The notes under the pieces were generated by a model. It worked only from the letters and a program-made list of their open reading frames with translations, was not told where the DNA came from and made no database searches. From contig NW_005434666.1 in assembly GCF_000315625.1 (NCBI RefSeq), forward strand, positions 1,119,537 through 1,183,536: a stretch of DNA of 64,000 nucleotides. Direction: 5' to 3'. This DNA is from Guillardia theta CCMP2712. Lineage: Eukaryota > Cryptophyceae > Pyrenomonadales > Geminigeraceae. Shown in pieces: positions 62,948 through 64,000 of the stretch (position 1 is its first letter; each line of letters begins with the position of its first letter). Made by a program: the position numbers and the translations under genes.

Positions 62948-64000
62948 CCGGTTATTTCAGGCACCATGGCTGCACGCGTGGTGTAGGGGAAGCTGCCAGG
63001 GCGCCAAGGAAGCGGCAAGCGAGAGGTTTGTATACTTCAAATAGCTTTCTAAGTATGGTTCTTCAGTATGATGAAAATGTTCGCAACCTGCTGTATCGGA
63101 GATCATGCCAATACACGCAGAGCGGACTTGTGGATGCCTCTGTCCTCGAAGCTGATCTCGTCGAGAGGGTGAAGAGCTTCGCGAAGCGTTATCCGAACAG
63201 CAGGACAGCCCAGGCTTGCAAGGCTGTGGAGGGATGCACCCCCGACGCTATCGCAGAAGCCATCCGCTCGACATGTCAGCAGGCACGACGTGAGCTTCTG
63301 CAAGAAGCGATGACTGGATGGAGTGACGCATCCAGAGAGTGGTTTATGCAGCAGATTGAAGAAGCCAAGAAGGAGAAGGTCGAGACATACACCGCCTCAG
63401 CAGGCAACGAGGTGACTTCCTTCATCTCCATGACTCTCCTGGGCATCTCCTCGGTGTATGTCAACCATGAAGAAAAGCTGAAGAAGAAATTTGAAGAGAT
63501 CGGACTGATCGTAGACTCAGTGCAAGAGAGTAAAGCAATCATGTGGAAGGCTCCGTATAGACCCGAGATAGCGAGTGCTGAGGAGATCCCGGTGACTGTT
63601 TCCTTCCTCCGCAATGCACAAGCGGAGAAGCTCTGGCAGGGAAGAGAGGACTTCGCGATCGATGGTCGCAAGTTCACAGCTGTACATGTGAGCATCGTGC
63701 ACGATCGATCTTTCAAGATTCGAGCCAAGAGAGGACCCTGGGGCAAAGGGGGCAGCTTGGCAGAGCTGACTCACCTGCTAACCTTGGGCGGCATGACAAC
63801 GGCTGAGATAGCTGCCGTCTACCGCTATCAGCTGCTGCGCCAGTCCCTTGCAGCGGTCCAACTCCAGCCGCTGGCAGGCATGCTGGTCGCTGGGGCGCCA
63901 GGACAGCAAGTCCACAAAGGCTTAGGTCAGAAAGGCTTCGTCGCTGTAGGGGCCAACGTCATCTGGAGACAGAGGGAGGTGGAGTGGATCGTCTCCTCGA
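62948..64000 (+). mobile_element. LINE-like element C, 5' part, continues beyond window
   Basis: Starts cggttatttcaggcaccatg immediately after the TTTAGGG array. The leader matches that of element B with one visible change (agctgc to agcggc) over about 100 bases, including the MAARVV upstream frame. Confidence 0.9.
63055..64000 (+). CDS. ORF1 of LINE-like element C, partial at window end
   Basis: ATG 63055 opens a frame that is uninterrupted to base 64000 (315 codons). It contains the N-terminal part seen in element B and, without a break, the part that is inverted in 52996-54391: TPDAIAEAIRSTCQQARREL then MTGWSDASREWFMQQIEEAK, VTVSFLRNAQAEKLWQGRED, FKIRAKRGPWGKGGSLAELT and TLGGMTTAEIAAVYRYQLL. 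It therefore shows the original gene order and proves that copy B is rearranged. No stop or frameshift is seen, so it may be an intact copy. Confidence 0.8.
   Translation, partial: MVLQYDENVRNLLYRRSCQYTQSGLVDASVLEADLVERVKSFAKRYPNSRTAQACKAVEGCTPDAIAEAIRSTCQQARRELLQEAMTGWSDASREWFMQQIEEAKKEKVETYTASAGNEVTSFISMTLLGISSVYVNHEEKLKKKFEEIGLIVDSVQESKAIMWKAPYRPEIASAEEIPVTVSFLRNAQAEKLWQGREDFAIDGRKFTAVHVSIVHDRSFKIRAKRGPWGKGGSLAELTHLLTLGGMTTAEIAAVYRYQLLRQSLAAVQLQPLAGMLVAGAPGQQVHKGLGQKGFVAVGANVIWRQREVEWIVSS

Noticed and set aside
1-64000. CRISPR arrays, operons, ribosome-binding sites.
   Set aside because: The sequence is eukaryotic nuclear DNA with spliceosomal introns; the tandem repeats seen have no spacer structure.

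Overview
The window is nuclear DNA of a eukaryote. Almost every gene is split by short GT-AG introns of about 40-60 bases with constant reading phase, the genes are tightly packed and often convergent with only tens to hundreds of bases between stops, and there is no operon structure. Two genes start with a signal peptide followed by a plastid-type leader (27080-29342 and 39035-39858; the second has Phe directly after an Ala-Arg-Ala cleavage site), and the telomere-type repeat is TTTAGGG. This fits an alga with a complex plastid of red-algal origin, most likely a cryptophyte such as Guillardia theta; the species name is inference.

Region 1 (1-40 kb) is gene-rich: a partial gene next to a 100-base assembly gap, a lipid-anchored TIR protein with a CHORD-like zinc motif, two secreted Cys-rich proteins, an aspartyl protease whose catalytic motifs are in permuted order, an FKBP12-like isomerase, a MIS12-like kinetochore protein, a long coiled-coil protein, a MORN-repeat protein, a giant ankyrin-C2 protein ending in a UIM-like helix, a signal-peptide GH13 amylase-type enzyme, the mitochondrial pyruvate dehydrogenase E1 beta subunit, two unrecognised genes, a PDZ-PH-ankyrin scaffold, an NAA20-type N-terminal acetyltransferase and a small plastid-directed protein.

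Region 2 (40.2-50.3 kb) is a Ty3/gypsy chromovirus (LTRs 247 bp, target duplication GTGCT) that has split an older open frame. Its reverse transcriptase is in turn split by a 2,484-bp element with CCGTTCAC inverted ends and a CATG duplication. A second, heavily deleted chromovirus remnant follows on the other strand.

Region 3 (50.4-64 kb) holds several copies of a non-LTR (LINE-like) retroelement joined at both ends to TTTAGGG repeats. The copies share a novel ORF1 family, a common 5' leader and a common 3' end of CTA triplets running into AGGGTTT. The elements left of about 53.0 kb point right and those between 53.0 and 58.9 kb point left, so two telomere-like arrays meet head to head. A BAH-like gene, a 25-bp satellite, a 117-bp TTTAGGG array and a further, almost identical element copy lie to the right. 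This telomere-associated retroelement system and its head-to-head junction are the most notable content of the window.
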